Source of the DNA: PALSA-911 sp963743035 | GTDB taxonomy: Bacteria; Pseudomonadota; Alphaproteobacteria; Acetobacterales; Acetobacteraceae | Length of the DNA: 64,000 bases | Direction of reading: 5' to 3' | NCBI GenBank assembly: GCA_963743035.1 | Contig: CAVUOB010000018.1 | Span: 930,001-994,000, forward strand | Shown: in pieces, positions 18,957 to 28,636 of the stretch | Layout: the number at the start of each line of letters is the position of its first letter | Numbering within the stretch: the first letter of the stretch is position 1 | Made by a program: the position numbers and the translations under genes | The notes under the pieces: model-generated | The model's database searches: none | What the model was told of the DNA's origin: nothing | The model's input: the letters and a program-made list of their open reading frames with translations, nothing else

Positions 18957-20312
18957 CTACAACGCGAACCCGACCTGGTTCTGCCGATCCGTCCCCCAGA
19001 TCTCCGTCAGCAGCCGATCGGCCGGCGGCTTGCCGATGACGGGTGCGGCAAGTTCGTAGTATTTTTCTGTCAATTCCAGGTCCGACAGCGGCATGTCGGG
19101 GTCGCCCTTGCGGGTCGCCTGGTAGTGCTGCACCTGCCGCCCGTCCTTCAGCGCGATCGAGACGATCGCCGAGCGCCGGCCGGGGAATTCGGCCTCGCAT
19201 TTCGGGTCGATCTCCATCTTCACCCGCTGCATCAGCGCGTGCACGGCGGGATCGCGCAGCCGTTCCGGCGTCACGCTGTCCAGCCGCACGCTGCCATGCA
19301 CCATGGCGCTCGCCACCGTGTAGGGCGTGCTGAACCGGCCGTCGAACGGCGTCTCGACCTCCCAGCGGCCGGTGATGTCCACGCTGGCCTTGTAGGTGCT
19401 GACGGTGATCTTCTCGATATCTTCCGGCGTGAAACCATGTTCCCGCTTCAGCACCAGCGCGGCATCGATCGGCGCGAAGCTGTGGCCGCAGCAGCCATGG
19501 TTCTTGAAGGTCATCGCGGTGATGTTGTAGCGGGTTCCCAGCCCGTCGGTCGCCGCCGCCCAGTTCGGATCGAGGCTCATCGCCGCGCCGAAGCCGGCCG
19601 GCCCCTCCAGGATGTCATGCGCGCCGGTCACGCCTTCCGCCGCGCCCATCGCGGCCAGCGCGCCGGCCTCGGCGGCGTGGCCGGCATGCAGCGGCTTGGT
19701 CTGGGTCTGGGTGCGGAAGGCCTGCTGCAGGGCGGCGGCGAAGGTGCCGGCGGTGCCGATCGCGTCGGCGAATTGCGTGCGGTCCAGCTTCAGCACTGTC
19801 GCCACCGCCGCCGCCGCGCCGAAGGTGCCGATCGTGCCCGTGGTGTGCCAGAACCGGTAATGCGACGGCTGCACCGCCACGCCGATCCGGGTGGAAACCT
19901 CGTAGCCGACCACGATGGCGCGCAGCAGCGTATCGCCGTCCACCTCGCGCGCCTGTGCCGCCGCCAGCGCCGCGGCGATCACCGGGCAGCCCGGGTGGTA
20001 CACGGCGTCGCGGAAGATGTCGTCGAACTCGATGGTGTGGGACGCCGTGCCGTTCAGCAGCGCGGCGGTGCGCAGCGGCGCGCGCTGGTTGGCGCCGTAG
20101 ACCATGGCCTTGCCATGCCCGAGCTCGTCGGCCAGGGCGCGGAACAGCCGTGTCACCGGCTCGATCCTGGTGCCCGGCAGCAGCGCGGCGAACCAGTCGA
20201 TCAGGGCCCGCTTGGCATGATGGCGCACCTCCTCGGGCAGGCGGCTGGTTTGCTCGCCCACGGCGTAGTCGGCGATGGTCTCGATCAGGGCGCCCATGCG
20301 TTCCTCATTCAT
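18957..20312 (-). CDS. MmgE/PrpD family protein
   Basis: Member of the 2-methylcitrate dehydratase-like family, 451 residues. Typical features are an all-helical N-terminal domain (RRHAKRALIDWFAAL-like start, LLNGTASHTIEFDD) and the later YNITAMTFKNHGCCGHSFAPIDAAL segment. Family members include PrpD and cis-aconitate decarboxylase, but many have unknown substrates. No prpB or prpC is adjacent, so propionate catabolism is not supported by context. It is divergent from a 3-hydroxyacyl-CoA dehydrogenase gene, which hints at acyl-CoA or dicarboxylate metabolism. Confidence 0.88.
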   Translation of the reverse strand: MNEERMGALIETIADYAVGEQTSRLPEEVRHHAKRALIDWFAALLPGTRIEPVTRLFRALADELGHGKAMVYGANQRAPLRTAALLNGTASHTIEFDDIFRDAVYHPGCPVIAAALAAAQAREVDGDTLLRAIVVGYEVSTRIGVAVQPSHYRFWHTTGTIGTFGAAAAVATVLKLDRTQFADAIGTAGTFAAALQQAFRTQTQTKPLHAGHAAEAGALAAMGAAEGVTGAHDILEGPAGFGAAMSLDPNWAAATDGLGTRYNITAMTFKNHGCCGHSFAPIDAALVLKREHGFTPEDIEKITVSTYKASVDITGRWEVETPFDGRFSTPYTVASAMVHGSVRLDSVTPERLRDPAVHALMQRVKMEIDPKCEAEFPGRRSAIVSIALKDGRQVQHYQATRKGDPDMPLSDLELTEKYYELAAPVIGKPPADRLLTEIWGTDRQNQVGFAL

Positions 20313-20406
20313 TCTCTGGACAGGTTGCGGCGATACTCCGGCTGCCTGCCCCCTCTGTCAAAGCGGCCGGGGCGCCGCTACGGTGCGCCGCAACAAGAGG
20401 GATCCC

Positions 20407-21750
20407 ATGACGCCAGACACCACGACGCTAGACACCACGACGCTAGACACGACCGGACTGGACTACGCGAGGCACGGCGAGACGGTGGCTGCCGGCATTC
20501 CCGGTCTGGCCCCGGACCTGCCGCGCCGCGGCTTCGCCCGCATTGCGGTGATCGGCGCCGGCACGATGGGCGCCGGTATAACCGCCGCCCTGCTGAACGC
20601 CGGCCTGACTGTGACGATGGTCGAGCAGAAGCCGGAGGCGCTGCAGCGCGGGACCGACACGATCCGCCAGATCATCGAGACCGGCGCCAAACGCGGCCGC
20701 ATCAGCGAAGCCGAGGCGGCACGCCGCCTGGCCCTGCTTCGCCCGAGCCTGGACCTCGCCGATATCGCCGATGCGGACCTGGTGATCGAGGCAGTGTTCG
20801 AGGACCTCGACGTCAAGCGTCAGGTGTTTGGCAGGCTCGACCAGCTCACCCGCCCGGACGCGATCCTGGCCAGCAACACCTCCACGTTGGACGTCAACGC
20901 CATCGCCGCGACCGTGCGCGATCCGTCGCGCGTGCTGGGCCTGCATTTCTTCAGCCCGGCGCATGTCATGCGCCTGCTGGAGATCGTGCGCGGTGCGGCC
21001 ACCGCGCCGGATGTGCTGGCCACCGCGCTCGATTTCGCCCGCAAGATCGGCAAGGTCGGCGTCGTCGCCGGCGTCTGTGACGGTTTCATCGGCAACCGCA
21101 TCTTCGAGGAGTATCTGCGCCAGGCCTATTTCCTGCTCGACGAGGGCTGCGTGCCGCGTCAGATCGACGACGCGATGCAGGCCTGGGGCTGGGCGATGGG
21201 GCCGCTGCGGGTGATGGACCTCGCCGGCCAGGACATCGGCTGGAACATCCGCAAGCGCCGCGCCATCGAGCAACCGGACCGCCCGTACTCGAAGATCCCG
21301 GACCTTATCTGCGAAATGGGCCGCCACGGCCAGAAGACCGGCGCCGGCTACTATCTGTACACGCCGGAAGCCCGCCAGGGCCTGCGCGACCCCGAGATCG
21401 AGGCGATGATCGTCGCCCATTCCCCCAGCATTGGTCTGCAGCGCCGCGAGATTTCTCCGGGTGAGATCGTCGAGCGCTGCCATCTCGCGATGATCAACGA
21501 GGCGGCCAGGCTGCTGGAGGAAGGCATCGCCTACCGTCCGGTGGATATCGACGTCGTCTATGTCAACGGCTACGGCTTTCCCGCAGCCAAGGGCGGCCCG
21601 ATGTTCCAGGCCGACCTTGTCGGCGTACTGAAAATCCTGGAACGCCTGCGCTTCTACCAGCAGGGTTATCAGGGCTGGGCGTTCGAACCGGCGAAGCTGC
21701 TGACGGAACTGGCGGCGAAAGGCGGAAATTTCGTCGCCATGAACGGATAA
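20407..21750 (+). CDS. 3-hydroxyacyl-CoA dehydrogenase
   Basis: NAD-dependent oxidation of 3-hydroxyacyl-CoA in beta-oxidation-like pathways. The Rossmann motif is IAVIGAGTMGAGITAALLNAG. The catalytic His lies in GLHFFSPAHVMRLLEIVRG, followed by CDGFIGNRIFEEYLRQAY. Two C-terminal 3HCDH domains follow (VMDLAGQDIGWNIRK and the late VDIDVVYVNGYGFPAAKGGPM). The 447 residues correspond to the dehydrogenase half of FadB/FadJ without the crotonase half. The first residues are encoded by a 15-bp tandem repeat (20415-20444), so the exact start is less certain than the rest. Confidence 0.92.
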   Translation: MTPDTTTLDTTTLDTTGLDYARHGETVAAGIPGLAPDLPRRGFARIAVIGAGTMGAGITAALLNAGLTVTMVEQKPEALQRGTDTIRQIIETGAKRGRISEAEAARRLALLRPSLDLADIADADLVIEAVFEDLDVKRQVFGRLDQLTRPDAILASNTSTLDVNAIAATVRDPSRVLGLHFFSPAHVMRLLEIVRGAATAPDVLATALDFARKIGKVGVVAGVCDGFIGNRIFEEYLRQAYFLLDEGCVPRQIDDAMQAWGWAMGPLRVMDLAGQDIGWNIRKRRAIEQPDRPYSKIPDLICEMGRHGQKTGAGYYLYTPEARQGLRDPEIEAMIVAHSPSIGLQRREISPGEIVERCHLAMINEAARLLEEGIAYRPVDIDVVYVNGYGFPAAKGGPMFQADLVGVLKILERLRFYQQGYQGWAFEPAKLLTELAAKGGNFVAMNG

Positions 21751-21806
21751 TGGCTATGGGAAAGCCGGTTGGACGACAATCCGAACTCTGATCAGTGGCG
21801 AAAGCT

Positions 21807-22079
21807 TCACCCAGGCGCATCTGCGTTGAGGATATGGATCTCACTTGCAAGATCGAAGAGGACGCCGCACGTTTCGATGAAGCGCTCACGTATCAAGCAG
21901 ATTTCTGTCTGCACGGATCTGACTTGCTCTACGGCGCTTGAAAGTACTACGGGTACAGTTGCCAGCTCGTAAAAATCTTGTCGGGTGGCTTCTGCATCAC
22001 GCACTGCGTTCTTTAGTGCATCGATAAGGCCAGAATGGATATTATTATTGGCAATCCTAGCACGAGAGGCCACTTGCAT
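21807..22079 (-). CDS. Small hypothetical protein
   Basis: An open frame of 90 residues (MQVASRARIANNNIHSGLID...) in a locally AT-richer stretch whose codon use differs from neighbouring genes. The protein is predicted largely helical and has two cysteines. I recognise no family. The lower GC suggests recent acquisition, or a non-coding region that happens to be open. It is divergent from the cupin gene. Confidence 0.4.
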   Translation of the reverse strand: MQVASRARIANNNIHSGLIDALKNAVRDAEATRQDFYELATVPVVLSSAVEQVRSVQTEICLIRERFIETCGVLFDLASEIHILNADAPG

Positions 22080-22342
22080 CGTATTTTCCTTATGTGGGGG
22101 CTACCGGGGGTTGATGGCCGGTTGAGTACCACGTGCTGAGGATACTTGGCCGGCTCGGTGGCTGTAAAGTTGAAACGGTCAGGGGGGCGCCGATCCAGCG
22201 TGCCCATCGATTACCGTACGGAGAAAATCGGCCAACCGTTTTCCCGTGTTAATTCAAAACGACTCACTCTCCGGTCGCCCGGGAAATTGACAGCGCCACG
22301 GCGCAGGCGGAACATCGGTCCGGAAAAATCCAGGAGGCAGCC

Positions 22343-23110
22343 ATGATCCTGACGGCAGACAGCGACATCGCACGCCAGACCAACAAGCGCCGCGCCACCG
22401 AAGGCTGGAACACCCTGTTCATCGGCGCCAACCGCTTCTCGAAAAAGCCGGACGACCCGACCCCGGATGCCGACACGCTGTTCCCGGTCGCGTTCCTGGT
22501 GGAGAAGGAGCCGGGCGCCATCGTGCGGCCGCATTTCCACCAGGCCGAGCAGTTCCAGATCGTCGTCGGCGGCGGCGGCAAGTTCGGCGTGCATGATGTG
22601 GACGGCATCGTCGTGCATTACACCGGGCCCTATACCGCTTACGGTCCGCTGGTCGCCTCCGACAAGGGGCTGGACTGGTTCACGCTGCGCAACGGCTGGG
22701 ACCCCGGCGCGCGCTACATGCCGGCCGAGCGTCTGGGCCTGCGCGAAGGGCGCGCCAAATTCCCGCACCGGGAAGCCACCGCCGAGGTGAAGCAGGTCCT
22801 GACCGAGGCCGAACTGGCCCGGCTGCCGGCCAGCAGCGTCGATCCGATCCTGCCCGCCGCGGAGGACGGGGTCGCGGCCTGGCGCTATCGCCTGGCCCCC
22901 GGCGCGACGATCACCGGCCCCGAGCCCGGAATGGGCGGCGGGCAGTTCTGGGTCATCCTCGCGGGCAGCATGAGTGCGACCGACAGCCAGCTGCTGCCGG
23001 TGAAATCCTGCGTGTTCGTGCCGCCCGAGGATGCCGCCCTCGCTCCGGTCGCCGGCCCCGAGGGCGCGGAGGTTCTATGCCTGCAGTTCGCGGTGCGCCC
23101 GCGCAACTAG
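22343..23110 (+). CDS. Cupin-fold protein, function unknown
   Basis: A 255-residue protein with two cupin-like halves. The first has the metal-type signature RPHFHQAEQFQIVVGGGGKFG (His, His, Glu). The second, near residues 180-250, has LAPGATITGPEPGMGGGQFWV and lacks obvious metal ligands, as in bicupins with one active site. The ribosome site is CAGGAGGCAGCC before the ATG. Neighbouring genes do not reveal a pathway, so the reaction is unknown. Confidence 0.8.
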   Translation: MILTADSDIARQTNKRRATEGWNTLFIGANRFSKKPDDPTPDADTLFPVAFLVEKEPGAIVRPHFHQAEQFQIVVGGGGKFGVHDVDGIVVHYTGPYTAYGPLVASDKGLDWFTLRNGWDPGARYMPAERLGLREGRAKFPHREATAEVKQVLTEAELARLPASSVDPILPAAEDGVAAWRYRLAPGATITGPEPGMGGGQFWVILAGSMSATDSQLLPVKSCVFVPPEDAALAPVAGPEGAEVLCLQFAVRPRN

Positions 23111-23242
23111 GGCCGAGCGCGGCGAGCGTGAAGTTGCCTTGACAACGGCATCGCAGGCTGGCTTTCCAGCAGCTTATGGCCCTAGGCTACGGCCGGAACC
23201 GATCCGTCCGGGTCGGTTTCGCATCATAGCCATGAGGCAGCC

Positions 23243-23755
23243 ATGAGCGATCTCGTCGTCATTTGCTTCCCCAACGAGGAAAAGGCCGAGGATGTCCGCG
23301 AGCGGGTGCTGAAGCTGCAGACGGAGTACCTGATCAGTCTCGAGGACGCGGTGGTGGCGGTGAAACGCCCGGATGGTCGGATCAAATTGAACCAGATGGT
23401 CAATCCGCTGGCGCTGTCCACCGCTTCCGGCACGATGTGGGGCGCGCTGATCGGCCTGATCTTCATGATGCCGATGGCCGGCGCCGCCATCGGCGCGGCT
23501 TCGGGCGCCATCGCCGGGGCGCTGACCGATATCGGCATCAACGATGATTTCATGAAGGAAGTCGCCGGCAACATCCAGCCGGGCGAGGCCGCCCTGTTCC
23601 TGCTGATCCGCCATATGACCGCAGAGAAGGTGCTGCAGGATCTCCGCGGCGTCGGCGGCAAGATCCTGCGCACCTCCTTCGATCATGACAAGGAGGCCGC
23701 CCTGGCCGCGGCCCTTGCCGGCGCCGGCGCGACCCTTCCGCCTCCCGCTGCCTGA
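23243..23755 (+). CDS. DUF1269 membrane-associated protein
   Basis: A 170-residue protein starting MSDLVVICFPNEEKAEDVRE. Its central glycine/alanine-rich hydrophobic segment (GALIGLIFMMPMAGAAIGA) is typical of DUF1269, a family of unknown function. The C-terminal half contains AALFLLIRHMTAEKVLQDL. It lies 41 bp upstream of cydA in the same direction, so cotranscription with the terminal oxidase is possible. Confidence 0.85.
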   Translation: MSDLVVICFPNEEKAEDVRERVLKLQTEYLISLEDAVVAVKRPDGRIKLNQMVNPLALSTASGTMWGALIGLIFMMPMAGAAIGAASGAIAGALTDIGINDDFMKEVAGNIQPGEAALFLLIRHMTAEKVLQDLRGVGGKILRTSFDHDKEAALAAALAGAGATLPPPAA

Positions 23756-23796
23756 TACTGCCCCCGCCTGAAACTGATCCTACCGGAATTTGAAGC

Positions 23797-25221
23797 ATGC
23801 ATTTCGATCCCGTATTCCTCTCCCGGCTGCAATTCGTCTGGGTGGTGGCGATGCACATCCTGCTGCCGGCCTTCACGGTGGGGCTGGCCTGTTTCATCGC
23901 GTTGCTGGAAAGCGTGCATCTGTTCACCGGCAACGCTCTCTATCTGCGCCTGTCGCAGTTCTGGCTGCGGATCTTCGCGGTGTCCTTCGGCCTGGGTGTG
24001 GTTTCCGGCATCGTGATGCCGTTTCAGTTCGGCACCAACTGGAGCCGCTTCTCGGACGCCACCTCCAACGTCATCGCGCCCTTGCTGGCCTATGAGGGGC
24101 TGACGGCCTTCTTCCTGGAGGCCGCCTTCCTCGGCGTTCTGCTGTTCGGGCGCAAGCTGGTGCCGCCCATCGTGCATTGCGGGGCGGCGATCCTGGTGGC
24201 GATCGGCACCTTCTCCTCCACCTTCTGGATCCTAGCGGTGAACAGCTGGATGCAGACGCCGGCGGGCTATGAGCGCGTGGACGGCCGTTTCTTCTCCGCC
24301 AATTGGTTCGACGTGATCTTCAACCCGTCCTTTCCCTACCGCCTGGCGCATACGGTCACCGCGTTCTTCATCACCACCGCGTTCATCGTCATCGCGGTCG
24401 CCTGCTATCACCTGCGCAAAGGCCAGTTCATCCCGGAAAGCCGGAAGATGCTGTCGATGACATTCTGGCTCGCCACCATCCTGGTGCCGGTGCAGCTGTT
24501 CATCGGCGACCAGCACGGCCTGAACACGCTGGAACACCAGCCGACCAAGCTGGCGGCGATGGAGGGCAACTGGGACAAGCGGGCCAGCGCGCCGCTGCTG
24601 CTGTTCGCCTTGCCCGACCAGGCGGCGCAGACCAACCGCTTCGAAATCGGCATTCCCTATCTCGGCAGCCTGATCCTGCGCCACGACCTGTATGGCGAGA
24701 TCCCCGGCCTGACGGAGGTTCCGCCCGCAGACCAGCCGCCGGTCGCCGTGGTGTTCTGGGCCTTCCGGGTGATGGTCGCCGCCGGGTTGGCGATGCTCGG
24801 CCTCGTCGCCATCAGCCTGTGGCTGCGCCAGCGCCGGGCGCTGTTCACCAGCGACTGGTTCCATCTGCTCTGCCTCTGCTGCGCGCCGATCGGCTATGTC
24901 GCGGTGCTGGCGGGCTGGACGGTGACGGAAACCGGACGCCAGCCCTGGGTGGTCTACGGCATGCTGCGCACGGCCGATGCCGTCTCCCCCTCGCTGACCG
25001 GCACCGACGTCGCGATTTCGCTGGTGATCTACGTGGCGGTCTACTGCTTCGTATTCGGCTCCGGGCTGTTTCTGCTGCTGCGCCTGATGCGAACCTTCCC
25101 CGCGCCGCATGAGGAGCCCGAGATCAAGGCGCCGGAGGGCGAGCCTGCGGAGGCCCTGACCCTGCTGGGCGGGCAGCGCCCGCTCGCGGCCGCCACCCGG
25201 TCCGAGGGAGCGGCGTCGTGA
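23797..25221 (+). CDS. cydA: Cytochrome bd ubiquinol oxidase subunit I
   Basis: Quinol-oxidising subunit that carries the haems of the bd oxidase. The 474-residue protein has about nine membrane segments. It starts FLSRLQFVWVVAMHILLPAF, containing a haem-ligand His, and later has IGDQHGLNTLEHQPTKLAAM. The Q-loop is short, as in the cyanide-insensitive (CIO-type) branch. cydB overlaps it by 4 bp (GTGA). Confidence 0.95.
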   Translation: MHFDPVFLSRLQFVWVVAMHILLPAFTVGLACFIALLESVHLFTGNALYLRLSQFWLRIFAVSFGLGVVSGIVMPFQFGTNWSRFSDATSNVIAPLLAYEGLTAFFLEAAFLGVLLFGRKLVPPIVHCGAAILVAIGTFSSTFWILAVNSWMQTPAGYERVDGRFFSANWFDVIFNPSFPYRLAHTVTAFFITTAFIVIAVACYHLRKGQFIPESRKMLSMTFWLATILVPVQLFIGDQHGLNTLEHQPTKLAAMEGNWDKRASAPLLLFALPDQAAQTNRFEIGIPYLGSLILRHDLYGEIPGLTEVPPADQPPVAVVFWAFRVMVAAGLAMLGLVAISLWLRQRRALFTSDWFHLLCLCCAPIGYVAVLAGWTVTETGRQPWVVYGMLRTADAVSPSLTGTDVAISLVIYVAVYCFVFGSGLFLLLRLMRTFPAPHEEPEIKAPEGEPAEALTLLGGQRPLAAATRSEGAAS

Positions 25222-26226
25222 GCGAATATTTCACGCTGATCTGGATCACCATCATCGCCGTCGGCATCTTCCTGTACGTGGTGCTGGACGGTTTCGACCT
25301 CGGTGTCGGCATCCTCTCGCGCAACGCCCCCTCGAGCGCGGAGCGGGAGACGATGATCGCTTCCATTTCGCCGTTCTGGGACGGCAACGAGACCTGGCTG
25401 ATCCTCGGCGCCGTCGGGCTGCTGGCGGCCTTCCCGATGGCCTTCGCGATCATCGTGCCGGCGCTGTATTTCCCGGTGCTGATGATGCTGGTGGGGCTGA
25501 TGTTCCGCGGCGTCGCCTTCGAATACCGCACCGTGCCGAGCGGGCTGAGCCATCTGTGGGACCACGGCTTCTTCGCCGGCTCCGTGCTGGCGGCGTTCTC
25601 CCAGGGGGTGATGCTCGGCATGTTCGTCGAGGGCTTCACCGTGACCGGCCGGACCTTTTCGGGCAGCAGCTTCGACTGGGTGGCCCCGTTCCCGCTGATC
25701 TCCGGCATCGCGCTGGTGTTCGGCTACGCCCTGCTCGGCGCCGGCTGGCTGGTGCTGAAGACCGAGGGCGCGCTGCAGGACTGGGCGCGGCGCATGGGCA
25801 GGACCATGCTGATTTTCGTGCTAGGCTTCATCGTCATCGTTTCGCTCTACATGCTGATCCACCAGCCGCAGGTGATCGGCCGCTGGGTCGGTTTCCCGAA
25901 TATCTTCCTGCTCTGGCCGGTTCCGCTCGGCACCGCACTGGCGGCCTTCTGGGCCTGGCGCAGCTTCGGCAACACGCACGACGCGCAGCCGTTCATCGCC
26001 ACGGTGGTGATGTTCGGTATCTCGTTCCTGGGCCTGGCGATCAGCCTCTGGCCGATGATCGTGCCCGCCTCGGTGGACCTCTGGACCGCCGCCGCCTCGC
26101 CCAACAGCCAGGCCTTCCTGCTGGTCGGCACGGTGGTGCTGCTGCCGGTGGTGCTGGCCTATACGACGTGGTCGGTACTGGGTGTTCCGGGGGAAGGTGC
26201 GGGCCGATACGGGGTACGGGCATTAG
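25218..26226 (+). CDS. cydB: Cytochrome bd oxidase subunit II, 3' frameshift
   Basis: Second bd oxidase subunit, with nine or so membrane segments. The start GTGAGCGAATATTTCACG overlaps the cydA stop, and FLYVVLDGFDLGVGIL and WDGNETWLI are family hallmarks. Near the end an extra G at about 26175 shifts the frame after AYTTWS. In the original frame the protein would run on another 150 residues without homology character. Removing the base gives the normal ending, with YWVFRGKV and a stop at 26224. The true protein is therefore about 335 residues. Confidence 0.9.
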
Positions 26227-26385
26227 GCGCAAACGCGCGAATAGGTCTGGTGCTTCGAACCCACAAGAATTGTGGTCGAAATCGGCTCGGTGATCGGGAA
26301 CGATCCGCTTCCATACTGCGTTGCAGCATTACGTCCTCCCAGCATCCTACGTTCTCGCTCAGGCCCCGATCAGGAGACCTCGCCA

Positions 26386-26577
26386 GTGGCGAACCCATGG
26401 ACGAAGAAGAACCCCTTCCTAAGCCTGTGGCTGAGCGGCGCCAACGCCGTGGCCAGCCGCGCCCGAGGGCATGCCGCCGCCGAGGCCAAGAGGCAACAGG
26501 CCACGCTGACCAAGCAGGCAACCCGCTTCTGGACCGATGCCTGGCTGGCGGCCGTGAAGCCCAAGCGTCGCGGTTGA
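26386..26577 (+). CDS. Small conserved protein upstream of PHB-depolymerase-like gene
   Basis: A GTG start at 26386 with CAGGAG 11 nt upstream encodes 63 residues. They begin VANPWTKKNPFLSLWLSGAN, continue as an amphipathic helix rich in Ala, Arg and Gln, and end KPKRRG. I recall similar short proteins beside PHB-depolymerase-type esterases but know no proven function. The location suggests a role at polyhydroxyalkanoate granules; that is inference only. Confidence 0.6.
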   Translation: MANPWTKKNPFLSLWLSGANAVASRARGHAAAEAKRQQATLTKQATRFWTDAWLAAVKPKRRG

Positions 26578-26601
26578 GCACTGCTGGGCCGGCCCGGCGC
26601 G

Positions 26602-27624
26602 GTGGCGCTGGATGCCCACCAGGCAGGGACCCGTAGCCCAGCGATGCTGTTTTCTCCCCGATCCCTCCTTGCGCACTCCACGGTCGGCAGCGCGTTCACG
26701 GCCACCTTGCTCGCCGGAGCCGCACGCTCCAGGGTCTCCACGGTGGCTGCGTTCGGTTCCAACCCGGGCGCCCTGCAGATGCAGGTTTATGCGCCGGTGA
26801 GACTTCGGGCCGGCCGGCCGCTTATCGTCGTGCTGCATGGATGCGGCCAGAATGCGGCAAGCTTCGCCGCCGATGCCGGCTGGCTCGCGCTGGCGCAGCA
26901 ATACCGGCTGGCGTTGCTGCTCCCGGAGCAAACCTACGCGAACAATCGCGCCCGATGCTTTAACTGGTTTCGCCCAGATGACGCCCGTCGAGGCTCTGGC
27001 GAGACGATGTCGATCCGCCAGATGATCCGCAGCGCGGCCAAACGCTTCGGCTCAGACCCGCGCCGGATCTTTGTCGTCGGCTTCTCCGCCGGGGGCGGCA
27101 TGGCAGCCTCGTTGCTGGCGGCCTATCCAGCGCTGTTTGCAGCGGGCGGCGTGGTCGCCGGCATGCCCGTCGGCTGCGCCAACACGTCGATGGGCGCGAT
27201 GCTTCACATGCGACGGGCGGATACCTGTCGAACCCGGATGGCCCTCGCCGATGACGTCCGCCGGGCCGCGCGTTCGCGTTCGCGACGATACTGGCCGCGC
27301 CTGTCGATCTGGCAAGGAGAACGCGACCGCACCGTCGATCCGGGGAATGCGGAGGCGCTCGCCGCGCAGTGGAGCGAACTGCATGGCTACGGTCCAATCC
27401 CGACAAGCGACCAAGAGGTTCGTGGCGTCAGACGGCGTATTTGGGGCCGGCCCAACCGGCCGCCTTCCGTCGATCTGTGGACGATCGCCCGCATGGGACA
27501 TGGGTTTCCCGTCGATTCCCGCACGCCTGCGAGCGGTAATACGGGGGCATGGGTAGTCGATGAGGGTCTGAGCGCGGCCCAGCTTATGGCGACGTTCTGG
27601 GGCCTCGACCGCCCCAGAACCTGA
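26602..27624 (+). CDS. PHB depolymerase family esterase
   Basis: Alpha/beta hydrolase of the LpqC/PHB-depolymerase group, 340 residues from the GTG at 26602; an ATG at 26644 is an alternative start. The oxyanion region is PLIVVLHGCGQNAASFAADAG. The nucleophile elbow is VVGFSAGGGMAASL (GxSxG). A later Asp is in SIWQGERDRTVDPGNAEAL and the catalytic His in ARMGHGFPVDS. Cleavage of short-chain polyhydroxyalkanoate or other polyesters is the family expectation; the substrate is unproven. Confidence 0.87.
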   Translation: MALDAHQAGTRSPAMLFSPRSLLAHSTVGSAFTATLLAGAARSRVSTVAAFGSNPGALQMQVYAPVRLRAGRPLIVVLHGCGQNAASFAADAGWLALAQQYRLALLLPEQTYANNRARCFNWFRPDDARRGSGETMSIRQMIRSAAKRFGSDPRRIFVVGFSAGGGMAASLLAAYPALFAAGGVVAGMPVGCANTSMGAMLHMRRADTCRTRMALADDVRRAARSRSRRYWPRLSIWQGERDRTVDPGNAEALAAQWSELHGYGPIPTSDQEVRGVRRRIWGRPNRPPSVDLWTIARMGHGFPVDSRTPASGNTGAWVVDEGLSAAQLMATFWGLDRPRT

Positions 27625-27684
27625 GGCCGGCGTCGCGCGCGATGCCCCACTCGGAGCACGATTTGGCCGAACACGGATTTCTTA

Positions 27685-28617
27685 AAGTCCATCCGGGATC
27701 ATATTGCGGTTTGACAGAGCTTTCTGACCATCAGCCGGACGGACGCCCAACGTAGGAATGCAAGCCCGTTTTGGTTCAGGCATTCCCAGTCCTTGGCAAG
27801 ACGGCGGCAACGGTTGAGCCATGCGATGGTTCTCTCTACAATCCAGCGTTTGGGCAGCACGACGAATTTGTGGAGTTCGGAACGCTTGACGATTTCCAGG
27901 TTGATTTGGCCGCAACGCGGCCTTCAACCCATCCTGGAATTTCGCGCCCTGATAGCCGCTGTCGGCATACAGCTTCAGTAGGAACGGGTAGAGCCCAAAC
28001 AGAGCCGCCCATCAGCAGCATCCCGCCGTCGCGGTCCTGGATGTCGGCCGCATGGATGATGGCGTGCAGCAGCAGGCCCTGCGTGTCTACCAGGACATGC
28101 CGCTTCTTGCCTTTGATCTTCTTTCCCGCATCAAAGCCCGGCGGGTCGATCGAGAGCCCCCTTTTTCCGCGCTCTTGACGCTCTGGCTGTCGATGATCGC
28201 CGCCGTCGGGCTGGCGTCCCGCCCGCCAGTTCCCGGCACTGCACGTAGAGCGCATGGTGGATACGATCGAGCGTGCCGTCATGGTTCCATCGGCAGAAGT
28301 AATCGTTCACGGTGCTCCGCGGCGGCAGGTCCTTCGGCAGCGAGGCCCACTGGCAGCCCGTGCTCAGGATATACATCAGCCCGTTGACGATCTCCCGCTC
28401 ATCGACCGTCCGCTTGTTGCCGCCCCTCTTGGCGGGCGGGATCAGCGGCCCGATGAATGTCCATTCTTCATCCGTCACATCACTTGGGTAGCGCAGCTTG
28501 CTGCGGTCATACCGACCGCGATTGTCGTTCGTCCACATCCGGCGGCTCCTGCGAATCGCACCTCCGGCATCGAATCACAAGTGATTCCAATGATTTAAGG
28601 TGTTCCCGGATGGACAC
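27685..28617 (-). mobile_element. IS5-family insertion sequence, decayed
   Basis: A 933-bp element bounded by imperfect 17-bp inverted repeats: AAGTCCATCCGGGATCA at 27685-27701, and the complement of GTGTCCATCCGGGAACA at 28601-28617. It is flanked on both sides by TTA (27682-27684 and 28618-28620), a 3-bp target duplication of the TNA type used by some IS5 subgroups. The transposase runs leftward and is broken in several frames. An inner palindrome GAATCAC-AA-GTGATTC lies near the transposase start. Insertion is between two genes and disrupts neither. Confidence 0.85.
27699..28538 (-). pseudogene. IS5-family transposase with at least three frameshifts
   Basis: The N-terminus (RSKLRYPSDVTDEEWTFIGP, then GCQWASLPKDLPPRSTVNDY) is the DUF4096 domain of IS5-family transposases. 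The frame changes near 28200 into DAGKKIKGKKRHVLVDTQGL with HAADIQDRDG, then near 28000 into LFGLYPFLLKLYADSGYQGA. It changes again before VERTIAWLNRCRRLAKDWE, the C-terminal motif with the catalytic Glu, and ends at 27699. All segments are well conserved, so decay is recent or the breaks are sequence errors. As given, the element cannot make transposase. Confidence 0.85.
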
Positions 28618-28636
28618 TTAGGCAGGCACGGGCTCG

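Noticed and set aside
19125..21080. A 651-codon plus-strand frame
   Set aside because: Antisense to MmgE/PrpD, then out of frame over the 3-hydroxyacyl-CoA dehydrogenase; no motif.
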